NCBI GenBank assembly: GCA_951394045.1
Contig: OX595992.1
Span: forward strand, 1,612,001 to 1,676,000
Length of the DNA stretch: 64,000 bases
Reading direction: 5' to 3'
From: Nitzschia sp. DOCU1
Lineage: Eukaryota; Bacillariophyta; Bacillariophyceae; Bacillariales; Bacillariaceae
The notes beneath the pieces were generated by a model. The model ran no database searches and had not been told where the DNA came from. It worked only from the letters and a program-made list of their open reading frames with translations. Every line of letters starts with the position of its first letter. Position 1 is the stretch's first letter. Shown piece after piece: positions 44,803 to 57,327 of this stretch. The position numbers and the translations under genes are program-made.

Positions 44803-46082
44803 TTAGACAGCTCGTTGAAGACGATCTTCCACATACTTGGTGCTCAACTTTAGAAAGGCATATTCAACGCAGTCTGCTCCCCATTGAATGTTGGGTTCCT
44901 TGTGCTGTGACAGAAACAAAATCGGAACAAGATGGGTTAGAATCAATAGGACTACCAATCAACTTGCTCTTTGCCAAACTCGAAAATCTTACATATGTAA
45001 CATAACCGGCTTTCTGAAGATCAGAAAAGAAATCCTGAGCAACCTCCGGAACTCGGTGTACTTCGACAAGGATTTGACGGAAGTCGGCATCAATCCAATC
45101 CTTGTAGGTCGACCACTCACATCCTTCACAGTCGATCTTGAAAATATCAATGGGGCGACCTTCGTGGCCCAGTTCTCGGATCGTCTCCTTGAAGGTTTTG
45201 AAGGGTTTGCCAGGAAACTTGGCTTGACCAAATCCTAGGCTGCTTGCTTGTTTTGTCTCATTATAACTGGGTTTTAAACCCCAGTGGTGAAAGAAAATAT
45301 TCTTGCCCGGAGGAACCCTATGGGCATAGTTCGTGAAGTCAAACGTGTGAATTTCACATACCCCAGGAAGCTGGGCGTGTATGCCCTCCTCAAACCGAAA
45401 GTCACCGTTGGAACCCACCGAGTACACAAGACACCCATTTCGAATCTCTTTGCCAGTCGTATGATTGACAAGTCTCCCATCTTTTCGGTACTGCTCCATT
45501 CTTCGCTTGGCTTGTGCTTCGAGACGATGAGGATCACACACCCACTTGGAGGAACCAACGGCAATGCGATTGAGGTGCCCATACGGTGTCGGTTAGTAAA
45601 ATTGTTTTCACTTCAGCATGTTTTGCATATGCCTGTACTGTCAGAGGGCAATCACCACTTACCTTGGCCCCGTCTCCAACGCCAACTTTGGTATCGTGGC
45701 GACAGCTAAAGTCTGGGTCCCAGTTCTCTTGATACCATTGCTGTGGTTTGTAGGCATTTTTTAGTGGAATCCTTTTGTCCACGTTGTTGACTCGTCTGAG
45801 TGTTATATTTCTCATAAGTTCCCACTCGTCGTTGTGTATGTTGTCGAAAAATCCCAGGGACTCTTCGTATGCTAGTGCAAAATCATCGGTCGACGGAAGA
45901 GGCTCTTTCAACAGCAAAGAACAATCAAACGCCAGTGCTGCGACCAGCTGATAACTGATTTGGACGTTGTAGTAAAAAGTGACGCCGGCGATCGATGCAG
46001 CAATGAGTAGAATGAGCTGAAATTGAGATTTTTTACTCTGTCCTTGTTGGAAGTTCTGATCGTTCGGCAAACAACGCATCAT
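44803..46082 (-). CDS. METTL24-like membrane-anchored methyltransferase-fold protein, copy B
   Basis: Three exons, 46082..45663, 45544..44993 and 44904..44803, give 357 residues with the same intron positions as copy A. The N-terminal anchor (FQLILLIAASIAGVTFYY) differs strongly from copy A, but from STDDFALAYEESLGFF onward the proteins are nearly identical, including GDGAKWVCDPHRL, HTFDFT and KIDCEGCEW. The end reads HKEPNIQWGADCVEYAFLKL. Family members carry a SAM-binding-like fold; activity is not proven by the sequence. The gene is divergent from the phosphoesterase gene. Confidence 0.85.
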
Positions 46083-46649
46083 TTTCCAGATTGACGGCGT
46101 AAATGCGTATGACCTTAATCGGTGATCAAATGAAGATAAAAACTCAGCTTCTACGTGAAAAATTGGATAGAGTGCAAATGTGCTATCCTTCGCACTTCTT
46201 CACCGATAGGATTGACGTTAAAATACATGGGGGAACCTGGGGAAGAATGTGATCGCTTCGAGTACCGTACCTTGATGACCGCCCGGCTCGTCTCACATGG
46301 GTGCGAGTGAATTATATTTATTCAGTGTCGAATAAACTTCAATAGAAAGAGCAGTTACCTGCGCTATACCAGCGCCCGACCGCGCGCGTAACGATGCTAA
46401 CCGTAAGTTACATCGTATGTACGGTTCATAGTACGGTAGGTGACTATGATGATTTGTTCGCTCTCTCTCTCTCTGTCGATGTGTGGGTGACCGAAACTGG
46501 CGAAGGTTTCCAAGAGAAGAAAGGAAGCTTTTCGTCGTCGGCTTCGTCAAGAAACTGAAATGGTCTCGTCCAGAAAGCATTCCGAAGGAAGTTCTCCATA
46601 ATCCAAAACAAGAGAAGCAAAGATCTCTCACACCCAGCAACGCACAACA
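46083..46649. promoter_or_regulatory. Divergent intergenic region, METTL24-like B / phosphoesterase
   Basis: About 570 bases between outward-facing starts. A GAGTACCGTACC element lies near 46259-46270 and a (CT)n run near 46461-46476. No core promoter motif identified. Confidence 0.4.
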
Positions 46650-48789
46650 ATGATTATTCGATCTTCAATTGTTTCGCTGGTACTTTCGTCGATCTTGACT
46701 GCGACGCAGAGCTTCGTGACCCAGCCACGAGCTCCCTTCGGGAGTCGCCATCATCTTCGACAGTCAACGTCGCAGCGAGCTAAACGTGTAGGTGGAGGCC
46801 GAGCCCCTGGTCAAGATGACCAAGTTCTCGCGTCGGACGACTGGGAACCTACGCCCTGCGAGCCTGGTGAAGCTCGATTGACCATCATTCAAATCACAGA
46901 TACTTACACTCTGGAGAACTTGGCGTCGGTGAAGACGCTTGTGGCGGATGTGAGAGCCAAGTCGGAAGGAGCAACGGTCATTTCCATGATGACGGGAGAC
47001 TTCCTTTCTCCTTATTTGCTTTCGAGTGTGGACCGGGGTCAAGGAATGATGAATGCGCTGGCGAAAGTCCCGATAGACTACCTGACCTGGGGAAACCACG
47101 AGGTGCGTGCCATTTTGGGGTTAAAATTGTTGAGAATTTCATATGCGCGATTCTCACTCTCTTGCCTCAACCCAGGCTGACATCAATCACAAGACTGTTT
47201 GCCGTCATGTTAGAAATTTCCCTGGTACTTGGCTGAACTCAAACATGTTGGATCACGACGCCATGGAACACCAAAAAGAATTCGATGTTGTAGAAGTGAC
47301 TTCTCCTGACGGAACAAACTGCCGAAAGGTTGGGCTTGTCGCGGTATTGTCGGATGATCCTAAACTTTATGAGCACTTCAAAGCACCTGGAGCATTTGGG
47401 GGTGCGACTATTGATGACCCGTGGGAGACGCTAGAGCGACTGAAGGTGAAACTGGAGGGACCTGAATACTCTTGCGATACGATAATTCCCCTTCAGCACA
47501 CCTATGTTCCTGACGATTACAAGACATGCGAAAAGTTTGATTTCCCGGTCATCTTGTCCGGACATGACCATCACCGTGTAGATGAAGTTGTGTGCGGAAC
47601 TCGACTGCTCAAGCCGGGGATGGATGCTGTGTATGCGACAGTTTTAGATTTGATCTGGCCGGGTCCCGAGGCAGAAGGGAAAAAGCCGGTGATCAAGGCC
47701 AGATTTGTCAAAACTTCAGACTGGGAACCTGAGCCGGTCTTGGCTGAGGAGTGTGAGAGGGCATACGATGCTCTCATGCCTCTACGCAACACGGAACTTG
47801 CCAAAGTACCACCCTCGTTCCAACCTTTGTCCTCCAAGGACAGCCGAGCAAAGGTTTGTACCATGGGGCAATACATTTGCACGTTATTGCGCTCGTCATT
47901 AAATGTATCCCGTCGACAGGAGGATAAGCATCTTATCGACGCTGTGCTTTTAATGGGTGGGAACATTCGTGGTGGGGCGGACTACCCTGAAGGGGGATAT
48001 TTCTCATTGGAAGCGTTGGAAGCAGAGATTAAGAGCGACGAAGTCATTGCTGTTGTGCCCATGCCCGGCTGGTTGCTTGTAGAAGGCGTCCAAGCGACCC
48101 ATGCCGGAGACCCGATTCCAGGTTGGATGCAGTTTGATAACGGTGTCGTTGAAGACACCACGCAAAACCCGCCGATTGTTACCCAAGTACGCGGGCGCCC
48201 TGTCAACCCTGACCAGATCTATCGCGTCGCCACAAAGATATCTGACTTGACCAATGGGCAATCCCCTCCCTTTACAGAGTATTATTCCAAGCACCCCGAG
48301 CTCCTCCCTCCGAAAGGAGCCTATGTCAATATTCAAGCCGAATTAATGAGCTATTTCGCGAGAAATTTATGGCGAAGAATTTGGGATCACTTGTCCCGTG
48401 AACTCGACGCAGAATGTGACGCCGAACCCGTGGAGAAACCAGTCGTTGAGTGCGGTGAAGGTGAAAGCCAGGGTTGCAACCCCGCACTTCGTCTCCGCAC
48501 TCTTGATAATGACAAGGATGGCAAGATTAGTGTTAAGGAAATGCAAGCCGCCTTGGCCGAATTCGCTGGCCTCTCTGTAGACGACAGGGAGCTCTCATTA
48601 GCCAAGTTCGTGCACGAGTACGCAGACCAAACTGGAAACGGCGAGGTGACACTTGAAGACCTTGAAGTCTTCTGCGAAGAGATGACCAAAGAAAATGTCG
48701 TGCACGAACGCGATCAGTGGCTGAAAGCATTCGAGAAGTCTCCTGAAATTATCCTATCGCCACCAGTCCTTGACGAGGTTCCCAAATAG
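46650..48789 (+). CDS. Plastid-targeted 5'-nucleotidase-like metallophosphoesterase with EF-hands
   Basis: Two exons, 46650..47102 and 47176..48789, joined in phase 0, give 688 residues. The signal peptide MIIRSSIVSLVLSSILTATQ is followed by SFVTQPRAPFGSRHHLRQS, with Phe after the likely cleavage and a basic transit-like region, suggesting plastid import. The calcineurin-like fold shows QITDTYTLEN, MMTGDFLSPY, GNHE (split by the intron) and ILSGHDHH. In motif I the usual D-x-H is D-T-Y. A 5'-nucleotidase C-terminal-like domain follows (LLMGGNIRGGADYPEGG). Two EF-hand loops lie near the end: DNDKDGKISVKE, canonical, and DQTGNGEVTLED, with Asp at position 12. It may hydrolyse nucleotides or other phosphates under calcium control. 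Confidence 0.82.
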
Positions 48790-49063
48790 ACGTTAGCGGT
48801 TAATCTAAGAACCCCACCAAAGATAGAGCAAAGCAAATATTTAGCCTTTGGAACCAGATTGTCATGGTTGACGATTGTGAAGGGCTTCTGCGGTCTCTTT
48901 GGTCGATCTATCGTTATGTTTGCTTGGTATCCCAGACTCATAAGGTAAGGTGCAACACAAGTAATTGCTGCCGAGGTGCCGGCTTTTGACATCTCTAGCA
49001 TATGACATTGAATAACTACTAGATTGGTGGTACTGGGTGCGATTGGTAAGGACATCGTAAAAC
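48790..49063. other. Convergent 3' flank
   Basis: About 270 bases between the phosphoesterase and ABCG stops. Nothing recognised. Confidence 0.5.
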
Positions 49064-51129
49064 TCAATAGAACTTTCCAGCTTTGGATTTGAGAACAAAA
49101 AGTGCAAGCAATCGAAAGAAACAGAAGAGGCAAACAAGCACCAGGAAGTACCACCAGGTATTATCCGGATCTGCCTCGACGTTGTGGAGCACTTGCTCGC
49201 AAAAGTTTGGGTAGGGCGGAGAAGTATCGTCGCATCGTCCGTGACCAAATTCGGCGGCTATAAGGATCTTTACCCCGTAAGTGAGAGGACACACCCAACG
49301 TAGCCATGCTAGCCAAACCGGCATCAGCTCAGGTGGAACAAAGAATCCACTCAGCAGAATCTGAGGGAGAAAGACTGCAGGGAGAAACTCGATAGCAACC
49401 GATGGATTTGCCACCGACGAACCGACTAAAACACCAAGGGCGGTCGATGCACAGGCCATGAGGTAGAGCCCTGCCCAGAAAATGCCAAAATTAGCAGTGA
49501 ATCCAACGAGAAGGTAGGTCAAAGCTGCAGAGACCGTGACTTGAACGCCACTTACAACGAGTTCCATAGTCAATCTTGATACAAAATACGAAAGCACACT
49601 GTAATGGTTGGTCGAATACTCGCGAAGAAAGACAGGTCTTTCCTCGGGGAATGCGGTGAGACTCGGTAAGGCTGTCGAAAAGACATTTGCCATCAGGGAC
49701 ATCAACAGGGCGCCGAAGGTGCTCTGAACCTTAATGAATGACACAAAATCTTCCGAAGCGACTTGGAAGAAGATGCACCCAATCACCAAACTAATCATAA
49801 CCGTCATTACAGTTCTTGCCTTCAGGGCATGGGTAGCTCGCCGGACGTTCTTGACTTCGCGAAGATACAACTCTTTAGTTTGAATAAAAATACCAGGAAG
49901 CGTTCTGTCGGCCGCAGGAGGAGAACGATCAGTGATGCCCAAAACATCCTTGTTCATCTTGCTGTCTCGCTTGAAGGACTCGCCGTATTCTCTTTTGTCG
50001 TCCGGGAAGAATCCTTTCTCTGCCAAATCCTCCAGTGTATTGGTGAGAGCCACCTTCATGATCCAATCGGCCGGGTTATAATGTTGTGGAATGGGGCACC
50101 CGCACGCCCCAAAATAGAACGGCACATCCGTTACGCTGCCTTGATACATGACACGGCCGGCATTCATCAGAATGAGCCTGTCAAAGGCGTTAAAAATATC
50201 GGAGGAAGGCTGATGAATTGTGAATAGAACACTGGCTCCAGCCTTGGCAACGGAACCTAGTAGCTGACAGAGCTGAACTGCATTGAAGGAATCTAGCCCA
50301 CTGGTAGGCTCATCTTTTGAAATAAAGGAGAGAATGAAATCGAAAGATTGGGGGGTTATCGATAATTCTCGAAGCAGAGAGACAGACTGGCCAAACGTAT
50401 CACGTACCCAGGAACAATAACTGGGGTCGGGTAACAAGTTCTACCCCAACGCTGGTGCGTTTCCTTTCCCCACCCGAAATACCTTTGAGCAATGCGCCGC
50501 CAACCAGAACATCGGCACACTTTTCTAGACCCAGTTCTTTGAGCATCGTCTCAGTGAGCAAATCTAACTCCTTATTTGTGATGGCTTTGGGCAGTCGCAA
50601 TCGAGCCGAAAATTTGATTGCCTCACGAGGAGTCGCAGTGATCTGCAGTGAATCGTCCTGTGCTACAAAAGCAATCTTCTTGCGAACTTCGATATCGCTA
50701 GGATCCACTGAAAAGTTGTTGAGACGGACGTCAGCGCTGATCAACAAATTGCTTTTGGAGGTAGCGCGCCCGGCAAGAATATTAAGCAGTGACGTCTTTC
50801 CGCTACCTGAAGCGACGAAGAAGAATGAGAAGGTAGGATGAGGAATGCATAATTGCGACATTGGAAACGTATTTCCCGCTATTAACTGCACCTGAAGGGC
50901 CCATGACAGCAGTTACATGTCCGCGAGGAACTTCACCGAAAACGTTGTCAAGGATCTTTTTGTTCTGTCCTTTCTTCTTGCCAGTAAGTGTCATGTTGAC
51001 ATTCCTCCATACCAAGTCCTTGCCTTCCCTCGGTTCCAAGGGATCTGCAATCCCAGATGACAATACCGATTCCTGATTTCCGTCTCGGGGCACTAGAGTC
51101 AGGTTCTCGATGTCCTTGTGATTGCCCAT
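49064..51129 (-). CDS. ABCG-family half ABC transporter
   Basis: Three exons, 51129..50892, 50806..50408 and 50313..49064, give 628 residues. The nucleotide-binding domain comes first: Walker A GPSGSGKTSLLN (split by intron 1), Q-loop region AFVAQDD, signature ISGGERKRTSVG, Walker B LLFLDEPTSGLDS (built over intron 2) and H-loop TIHQPSSD. About six transmembrane segments follow in the ABC2 domain, with the reverse NBD-TMD order typical of ABCG. Such half transporters dimerise and export lipids, sterols or xenobiotics. The substrate cannot be deduced. The first ATG in frame is at 51129. Confidence 0.93.
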
Positions 51130-51661
51130 CGTTCCGAGTTCAACTTTGAAACAATGCAGCACAACTTTTCTTCGAGTGTCAACGGCGTGAGAATCTTTCG
51201 ACGATTAATAATGTTCCCCGATGGAGCTTTCGACCAAAACCACATCCACACACAGCGTCATCAGGCTTCTCGATCAATTCGAAAAGAAGAGCCACAGCAG
51301 TCAAAGACGATGGGCAAGAAGGAATCAAAATCGTGATGAAAGTTGGTTGGGCCGGCGTCTCAGGCCTATTTTCAATTATGAAAGGACATAGAGACGATAT
51401 GGATCAGACAATAGAATCCTGCATGGTGGTTGCCCTCATGGCGGGTACGATACCAGGTACTCGAGGTACGTTCAAAATCAACTACGGTAGTACATACAAG
51501 CTTTAGTTTGCACATCTGTTTGGGTGTTGTCACAGCAGAGAGATGATGATCCAATGAGAAAAATGGTAAGCAGGTAAAACATAGCAGTTTCCATCGACCA
51601 CCTACGCTGCTGCCGCATCTCTTTTACAACGAAACGACGCAGACTTGAAAATCTTGATGAG
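51130..51661. promoter_or_regulatory. Divergent intergenic region, ABCG / SDR
   Basis: About 530 bases between outward-facing starts. It contains ATACCAGGTACTCGAGGTACG near 51449, a variant of the recurrent GTAC palindrome. No other element identified. Confidence 0.4.
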
Positions 51662-52510
51662 ATGGGAAGCTTCCTAGCCGGTAAACTCGCCCTTGTCACC
51701 GGAGGGTCAGGCACCATTGGCCAAGCCATAGCGAAAGCATTGACTGACTCTGGAGCATCGGTTGTTTTGACGGCTAGACGTATCGAAAAGTTAGATGCGG
51801 TGAAGGAAAGCATTCTAAAGAATCTCAAAACCACCGCTGGTGTACTGCCCCAAGTCCATGTTATTCCTAGCGATGTGTCGAAGGAAGAAAGTGTTGTGGA
51901 ACTTTTCAGGAAGATCGACGAATTCAGCAACGGAGTTGACTTATTGGTAAACAATGCTGGTACGACCAAGTAATGTGGCGTCTATCAGCGTCTTGTATTT
52001 CTTATCTGACGCAATGTGTACAATATTTCTCCAAATCTACCCCAAGGCACCATGATACCGGGCTCTACCGTGGACATTTCGGCTGCTGATATGGAACGAG
52101 TGTTGTCCGTCAACGTTGTTGGTCCATTTCTGTGTGCTAGAGAAGCAATGAAACGAATGAAAATAGTAGGAGGTGGGCGTATCATTAACATTGCAAGCAT
52201 TTCTTCGATGAGCCCACGCCCAGATGGCGTCACCTATACGACATCCAAGTTCGCGATCCAAGGGCTTTCGCGAAGTTTGGCTTTGGACGGTCGACCTCAC
52301 AACATTGCAGTCGGGGCTATTCACCCTGGAAATGTCGTCAGTGAGCTTTTGAGCCCCGAAGTCATCGCAGAAAGAGAGGCAACAGAAGGATTCATTCAGC
52401 CAGAGGACGTCGCCACTTGCGTTTTGACCATGGCGAACCTACCGTACTCGGCCAACATTCTTGATTTGACAGTCATTCCAACCAAACAGCCGCTTGTTGG
52501 GCGTGGGTAA
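51662..52510 (+). CDS. Short-chain dehydrogenase/reductase (SDR)
   Basis: Two exons, 51662..51959 and 52047..52510, joined in phase 1 over an 87-bp intron, give 253 residues, the usual classical SDR length. The cofactor motif is TGGSGTIG, then NNAG (built across the intron as NNAGT). The catalytic Ser region is IASISSMS, and YTTSK gives the Tyr and Lys. The basic residues after strand 2 (TARRIEK) hint at NADP(H) preference. Substrate unknown. No targeting signal. Confidence 0.93.
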
Positions 52511-53241
52511 AACTCAGATGAACACTTATCAGCATGCTAGGTAGGTGTTGAGTGGCCCTGGCAGCATGCTTTTCTGAACATTAGTTTTTTTTCTCACGAA
52601 AAGCCGATGTCTCCATTGGAGCGAGTTCACCACAATAGACCCGCGGCCAACCACCTACCGAGAATGTACGAACTACTAGCCCCAGTTCATGCTCATAGCA
52701 AGATTCTTCCAAAATACCTACACAACACCAATCGTCCGGAAAAGGACCCGTGAATCGCAAGTGGATCTCCTGGCGTATCATACACAACCGCAGCGCAAAG
52801 TTTCACCTCTTTTCGATGACAGCTAATAGGGTAGAAATTAATATTTCGTAGAAGGTCCTCGCGACTACTGGACAAACTTTAAACTAGGTCATCCTTTTGT
52901 CTCTTTACTATCATAATATCGATTGGATGCAATTAATGGCTGCTGGCCAATAAGCCGCTTTTTAAATGTAATGGGACTCACTCGATCACATCGGCGGCAA
53001 AACTACCTAGCTATGTACCTGGTAGCTAGCTTCCCCCCCTCATAACCCGTGGACCAAAATAAAATCTCAACGACTTAACTTTTATTATGTCATTTTGGAT
53101 AGCGACGATCAGGTCTGTTAGGTTGTTATTAAGGGAGGAATTTGCGTGACTTCTGAGTCTTCCAACGCCCACTATATTATTATCAAGTTGCAGTCTCGTC
53201 TTTTGTGTCTCAAGGGCCAGATCGACAGGTCCTAAAATAGG
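52511..53241. other. Intergenic, no gene seen
   Basis: About 730 bases. GTACCTGGTAGCTAGC near 53016-53031 is a relative of the recurrent palindrome, 210 bases before the next start. Short minus-strand frames have no domain. Confidence 0.5.
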
Positions 53242-54157
53242 ATGTCAGAGTCAAAGAAGAAGAAAAGCAAGATCAAGCCAAGCAGTGCGGGCACAAAGAA
53301 AAGCAAGATCAAGCCAAGCAGTACAGCAGAACCTTTGCCGAACAAACCAAACAGTGCGGGTAATCCTACCTCGCGCAAAGCAGAATCTTTGCTGAAAGAC
53401 CTCAAAGCGGAGGTAAAAGCGCTGAAGTTGGAGGCAAAACGTCTGCACACTGAATTGAAAGTGGAAGAAAAGGCTTTGGAGAAGGATAAGCAGGCTTCGG
53501 AAGGCAGCCAAAACGTTTCTCAGCGTGAGAAGCTGAAAGGGAACGAGTTACTAAAATTGGCCCACTTATTAAACATGGGATTTGATGAGGAGACAATCAA
53601 GCAACATCTTGAAGAAGAGAATAAGAAGCTACTGAAGCTTTCGCAAGACAAGCAGCAAGACCGCCGAAACTTGGAAACGAATATTAAAAAAATGGTTGAC
53701 CTCAACAAGGTTCGTCCCTCTAATCTCGAATTGCTCGATACTGTCACCTCCCTTTCATTGGCTCACTCTTTATTTGTAAAAGCAAAGCGAACGAGCTGTC
53801 GAGGCCGCCCAAGAACAATTCAAAAAAATTGTTCTACAAAACAAGCAGAAGAAGACCGAACTTGAAGAGGCTGAACTGAAGCTCTATGCCATCGAATCTA
53901 AGGTGAAGCATTCGAGAAATATGAAGTCTGTGGATATAACGAGTAAGGATTCTCTGAGAAACGAAATCAAGGAAATCGTGAACGAGATTAAAATCAGATG
54001 CGATGACAAAGAAGTCGTGAAGAAAGTACTGAGAGTAGCTGGCAAATGCCTAGCTGCTGATTTGGAGAATTCTGTTGAGGCTTTGCGGGAAGAGGGATCT
54101 GATAGTGATTCGAGCAGCTCGGTGGAGATAAGTTCTGCATCAAGTGACGAAGACTGA
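53242..54157 (+). CDS. Charged coiled-coil protein, function unknown
   Basis: Two exons, 53242..53709 and 53783..54157, joined in phase 0 over a 73-bp intron (GTTCGT donor), give 280 residues. The N-terminus has a direct duplication of KKSKIKPSS. Long heptad-like stretches follow (LLKDLKAEVKALKLEAKRL, then NKQKKTELEEAELKLYAIES), with a possible UBA-like segment (AHLLNMGFDEETIKQHL) between them. The tail is an acidic Ser-rich run (SDSDSSSSVEIS). No named family recognised. Without the splice the first frame would end at 53865 in a poor sequence, which supports the intron. Confidence 0.7.
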
Positions 54158-54445
54158 TGGAAGGGGTTCAAGTTCTGAATCACCGCGAAATCGGGGACGT
54201 CGGGGAAGGGACTCCCGGGATAATGCTAAGTCTATGTACAACAGCGATGATGATTGTCGGCAGGTACAAACAGCATTTGGAATACAGCAGCGCGTGTCGA
54301 GCGCCTTGGGAGCAAGAGCTGAATGTTGGTGCTGAAAAAGATGGGCCTATGGCACGGGTAATAGTCACTTTATTAATTATTTTCACTGTTGTATCACATC
54401 CAAATAGTCTCATCGAAGAGTAGTCTTTCAGTGTCCTAGCTTGTT

Positions 54446-56336
54446 TTAACCAAACGTCGACTTTTCGTACTTCAGCTTCAGTGCATCTGCAACCTCGTCG
54501 ATTTCTTTCAACGCTCGATCTAGCTGTTCTCGTGTGTGGCCAGCCGAGATGCAAAATCTGGCCCGCGAAGTGAGGATCGGCACTGCTGGAAAGCCGACCA
54601 CAACCACTGCCAATCCACGCTTGAAACATTCTCGTGAGAAGGCGGCAATTTTTGTTGGGTTGTAAAGCATGACGGGCATTATAGGGCTGTCATAATGCCC
54701 CAACACGGTGAGCCCCATCTCCCGGAGTCGCATTCTAAAGTAGTTCGAATTATCACGAAGGGCCTGGATCTTCTGCTTTCCAATATTTGTCCCGTCTTCA
54801 CCCATGACAACCTTTTCGAAGAAATCAAATGAGAGAGTGTGAGAAAATGCCATCATTGTATGGTGAAACGATTCTAGCGAATCTGCTTACCTTGAAACTC
54901 GAAATCACCTGCTGACAAACCACTGGCGAGAGGGAGTTGTGGTAAACGCTACCAGCACATCTTCTTCTCAAGAATGAAATGACATCCTTCGATCCGGCAA
55001 TGTAACCTCCCATACCACCGAACGACTTGGTGAAGGTTCCCATCATAATGTCAATGTCTGCAGTGTCGACACCACAATACTCGGCGCAACCGCGACCTGT
55101 CGGCCCCATGGCACCGATAGAATGGGCTTCATCCAAATAAACGTAGGCCCCATACTTCTTGCACACGCGAACAACATTGGAAAGATCACAGTACTCGCCT
55201 TCCATACTGTAGATTCCCTCCACGACAACCATGATTTTCCCCCAAGGGCGCCGAGTTCTAGGGCGACCCATAACGATCGCCTCTCCCAGAATCTGATCGA
55301 GATGTTCCGTGTCATTGTGACGGAAGATACGAATGGCAGCGCCACTGGCACGAGCACCGTTGACGATGGAAGTATGGTTGAGCTCGTCACTGATGATCAA
55401 GTCGCCTCGGCCGACAAGCGCCGGGATCGTTGTGCAGTTTGTGTTGAACCCCATGTTTAGAGCCAAAGCGTCTTCCTTCCCCAGGAAACGAGCCACCAGC
55501 TCTTCGACCTCCTGGTGAAGCTTTGTAGTTCCAAACTCGTTACGGCAAGAGCTACTCGAAACCGGAAAGTCCTCCAAGGAGCCCACCACGTCGGCCTTGC
55601 ACGTGACCTGCCAATCGTCCCCAAAGCCCAAGTAGTTGTAGCTGCCGAGGTTCAAGCATTCGCGAGCGACTCGTTTTTCAGACGCCTCCACAAAGTAGGG
55701 TGACTTGATGTACTTTTGTCTCTGCGTGTCGTTATCTAGGTCGTCCAATGTCCCCAGCAGTTCCATGGTCTTGTTGCCATCCTTGCTGACTCGTTCGAGT
55801 ACATGAATGGTGGCGCCTGGGTTGGAGGAAATCGGTCTGTTGAAGCAATCTTGAATACGATGGTACAGTCTTCGCGTGTAGAAGTTTTCCCAGGATTTGA
55901 GAAGCGGGGCATACCACTCCAGGTTGTCGCTGTTGTAGGGAGTGCTGCGACGCAAGTAGCGGCCGTGTCCCAAGAGCCTGGCAAACAAATCGCGGATGTG
56001 TCCGCACAGAATGATGACGGCGTAGCCGAGGTAAGTGGTGTAAGCAGCAAATAGCGGCAGCTGCAACTCATGAGTAGCGTTTTCATGGCTGGCGCCCGCA
56101 TATCGGGACCGATCCCGCGCCGAGAGTTCCTCCAAGCGATCTCGGACATCGGCGTACGGGTCTTCAGCGAACTCGTGACCTTCGTCCGAGGTGTGAGAGT
56201 TAGTGCCACTGGAAGTGGAGCTCACTTCGACCTCAGGAAGGTCCATGCACTCCGCCATGTCGTCTTGTCGATCCTCTCCCTTGGCCTTGAGGCCCAGCAA
56301 TCGACGTAGTCGCGACCTTCGAGGCTTCGTTGTCAT
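54446..56336 (-). CDS. LCB2: Serine palmitoyltransferase, LCB2 subunit
   Basis: Two exons, 56336..54891 and 54811..54446, joined in phase 0, give 603 residues. An approximately 90-residue disordered N-terminus leads to a membrane segment ([13 protein letters not shown]) and the PLP-dependent alpha-oxoamine synthase fold: [63 protein letters not shown] and [16 protein letters not shown], with the PLP-binding Lys in TKSFGG. This catalytic subunit condenses serine with palmitoyl-CoA at the ER, the first step of sphingoid base synthesis. The LCB1 partner is not in the window. Confidence 0.94.
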
Positions 56337-57327
56337 TTTAGACTCTCAACGCGTGATAACGATGATGGGATGGAATATGCGAATACCGCCACAGGTCCAA
56401 TAGATAAACGATTCAGCTAGATGGCGAATAGACTCTGCTCTTGAGGTAGCACAAGACAATGTTGCCTGCAAGGGTATCAGCTTCCGGTTGCCACTCGTTG
56501 GTTGTCTTTTCACAAGGACGTAGCCACAATGAGCCAAAACGCCATGGGCAGCAGACAAGGGCGAACCGCCAATAAAAAGAAATGCTGTTTGCGATGAAGG
56601 CCCGGCGTCCTTGTGGAGGGAGCGCCAGCATAGCAAAGCTTAGGCCAAGAATATCGCACGAAAGTTGCTCCCTGCTTCCAACCCAGAAAAACCCACCACT
56701 CCACACGAGACAACCGCGTTCGTATGCGGTCTGGCGACCGCGGGAACGTGCGTTTGGTTCCGAATGCCGGCAGTTTCTACGTAATTTCAGTACAGTACTG
56801 GAGCGAAAGGACAGCGTTCGCAATCGCAATTTCAAAAACATGGTACTTAGGGCGGCGTACGGCCCGTTAGATGCGGGTCGTGCGCCTTATCTCATACGTG
56901 AACGTATTTTACAAAATGTAAATGAAGGATATTTAGAGCTGAAGAATGAATAACTACCCCCGACTTGATTGAGGTGCCGCCTTGAAGATTGATTGTGTGT
57001 GACGTCAGTATTCTGCCGTACCATGCACAGTTCAGTACGTACTAAGTACAATACTGTACGATACTTTGGTACCGTTATGAGAATTCGCGTATGAATCAGA
57101 AATCTCGCCCGCCAAAAAGGTGACACGGCTGCAGAAAATGAATGAGGGCTCAACACGCAGGAGGAAGCGTTCTCGAGATTTGATGTTCTTTCCTACTACC
57201 GAACCCAGAACGACTCGACTCGACCTTCCTGTTTTAGTCGTCAAACATCATTTGCGGTCCTGGATCACTGGAATGGAAGGCATCGCCTTACTATAGTTGA
57301 CAAGATCTCACTTCAAAGGCAGGAACA
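56337..57327. promoter_or_regulatory. Divergent intergenic region, LCB2 / BSD protein
   Basis: Almost 1 kb between outward-facing starts. Frames of 123 (+) and 142 (-) codons overlap each other and have no domain. At about 57032-57072 there is a dense set of GTAC tetramers (GTACGTACTAAGTAC, TGTACGATACTTTGGTACC). Confidence 0.45.

Noticed and set aside
56413..56953. Opposing frames of 142 and 123 codons between LCB2 and the BSD gene
   Set aside because: They overlap, lack domains and lie in a divergent promoter region.
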